6,855 nucleotides of DNA, from the NCBI GenBank assembly GCA_024763495.1, contig JANTFJ010000134.1, forward strand, positions 1 through 6,855. Reading direction: 5' to 3'. Source of the stretch: Desulfobulbaceae bacterium. Lineage in GTDB: Bacteria > Desulfobacterota > Desulfobulbia > Desulfobulbales > SURF-16. Position 1 is the stretch's first letter, and each line of letters opens with the position of its first letter. The notes under the pieces are model-generated. The model did no database searches, had not been told where the DNA came from, and worked only from the letters and a program-made list of their open reading frames with translations. A program made the translations under genes and the position numbers. Below, one piece after another: positions 6,696-6,855 of the stretch.

Positions 6696-6709
6696 GTTGT
6701 ATGTTGTAT
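6696..6709. repeat. Heptamer tandem repeat next to the fapA-like start codon
   Basis: Two exact copies of GTTGTAT stand at 6696-6702 and 6703-6709 on the plus strand; the next bases (GTAATT) begin a third, decayed copy. On the coding strand this reads ATACAAC twice directly before ATG, replacing the usual ribosome binding site. Confidence 0.6.
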
Positions 6710-6723
6710 GTAATTCTTGGTTT

Positions 6724-6780
6724 ATTATAACTGCTCAACTTTCTGACTTGTTGTTTTATTAATGATTTCTATAAATTATA
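6724..6780 (-). promoter_or_regulatory. Candidate promoter region of the FapA-like gene
   Basis: On the minus strand two perfect TATAAT hexamers occur, at 6729-6724 and 6780-6775, in an AT-rich stretch upstream of the start codon at 6695. They would give leaders of about 20 and 70 bases. Neither has a recognisable -35 element at 16-18 bases, so the assignment rests on the -10 boxes alone and on position. Confidence 0.35.
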
Positions 6781-6800
6781 CAATTTGCAGCATAGATATA

Positions 6801-6855
6801 TCGTCATTCCGGCATGTCTTTAGCCGGAATCCAGGGATCATCGGCTAACTTTATG
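6801..6855. repeat. REP-like palindromic repeat, cut by the window edge
   Basis: ATTCCGGC (6806-6813) and GCCGGAAT (6823-6830) form a perfect eight-base inverted repeat around a nine-base loop. It is preceded by CGTC and followed by CCAGG. The layout CGTCATTCC-stem-GGAATCCAGG resembles a dispersed repeat that I remember as common in intergenic regions of Desulfobacterota and some other Proteobacteria. Only one copy is visible and its right side may continue beyond 6855. Confidence 0.6.

Overview
The window looks like chromosomal DNA of an anaerobic Gram-negative bacterium, most likely a Desulfobacterota (Desulfobulbales-like) lineage. This is inferred from gene content and not proven. A DUF3786 protein with a four-cysteine Fe-S domain is typical of strict anaerobes. 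A heptose-phosphate adenylyltransferase domain implies LPS or ADP-heptose synthesis. The right edge carries a REP-like palindromic repeat of a kind I remember from such genomes. Base composition is moderate and codon use looks even across the genes, with no sign of recent transfer. No tRNA, rRNA, CRISPR, transposase or phage gene is visible, and no gene-free stretch exceeds 300 bases.

Layout. Positions 1-150 are non-coding and rich in inverted repeats. Two minus-strand genes follow as a tight operon. A YgiQ-family radical SAM protein (1416-3131, transcribed first) overlaps by four bases (ATGA) a fused gene (151-1419), which encodes an N-terminal nitrilase-superfamily amidohydrolase joined to a C-terminal RfaE2/HldE-type heptose-1-phosphate adenylyltransferase. 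Upstream of ygiQ is a divergent control region (about 3132-3325) with a long rod-like hairpin on the ygiQ side and a plausible sigma-70 promoter for the rightward genes. Rightward lie a small DUF493/UPF0250 (YbeD-like) protein (3326-3589) and, 91 bases later, a Fe-S/DUF3786 protein (3681-4511). Convergent to these is a large FapA-family (DUF342) gene (4584-6695, minus). The right edge (6696-6855) is AT-rich and holds two TATAAT boxes, a heptamer tandem repeat touching the fapA-like start codon, and the REP-like palindrome.

How the genes fit together. They do not form one recognisable pathway. The only firm functional link is the overlap between ygiQ and the nitrilase-RfaE2 gene, which suggests co-translation. 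I do not see a complete new defence or biosynthetic system. The most notable signals are the nitrilase-RfaE2 domain fusion and the strand-asymmetric hairpin before ygiQ, whose imperfect pairs are nearly all G-U only when read as minus-strand RNA.
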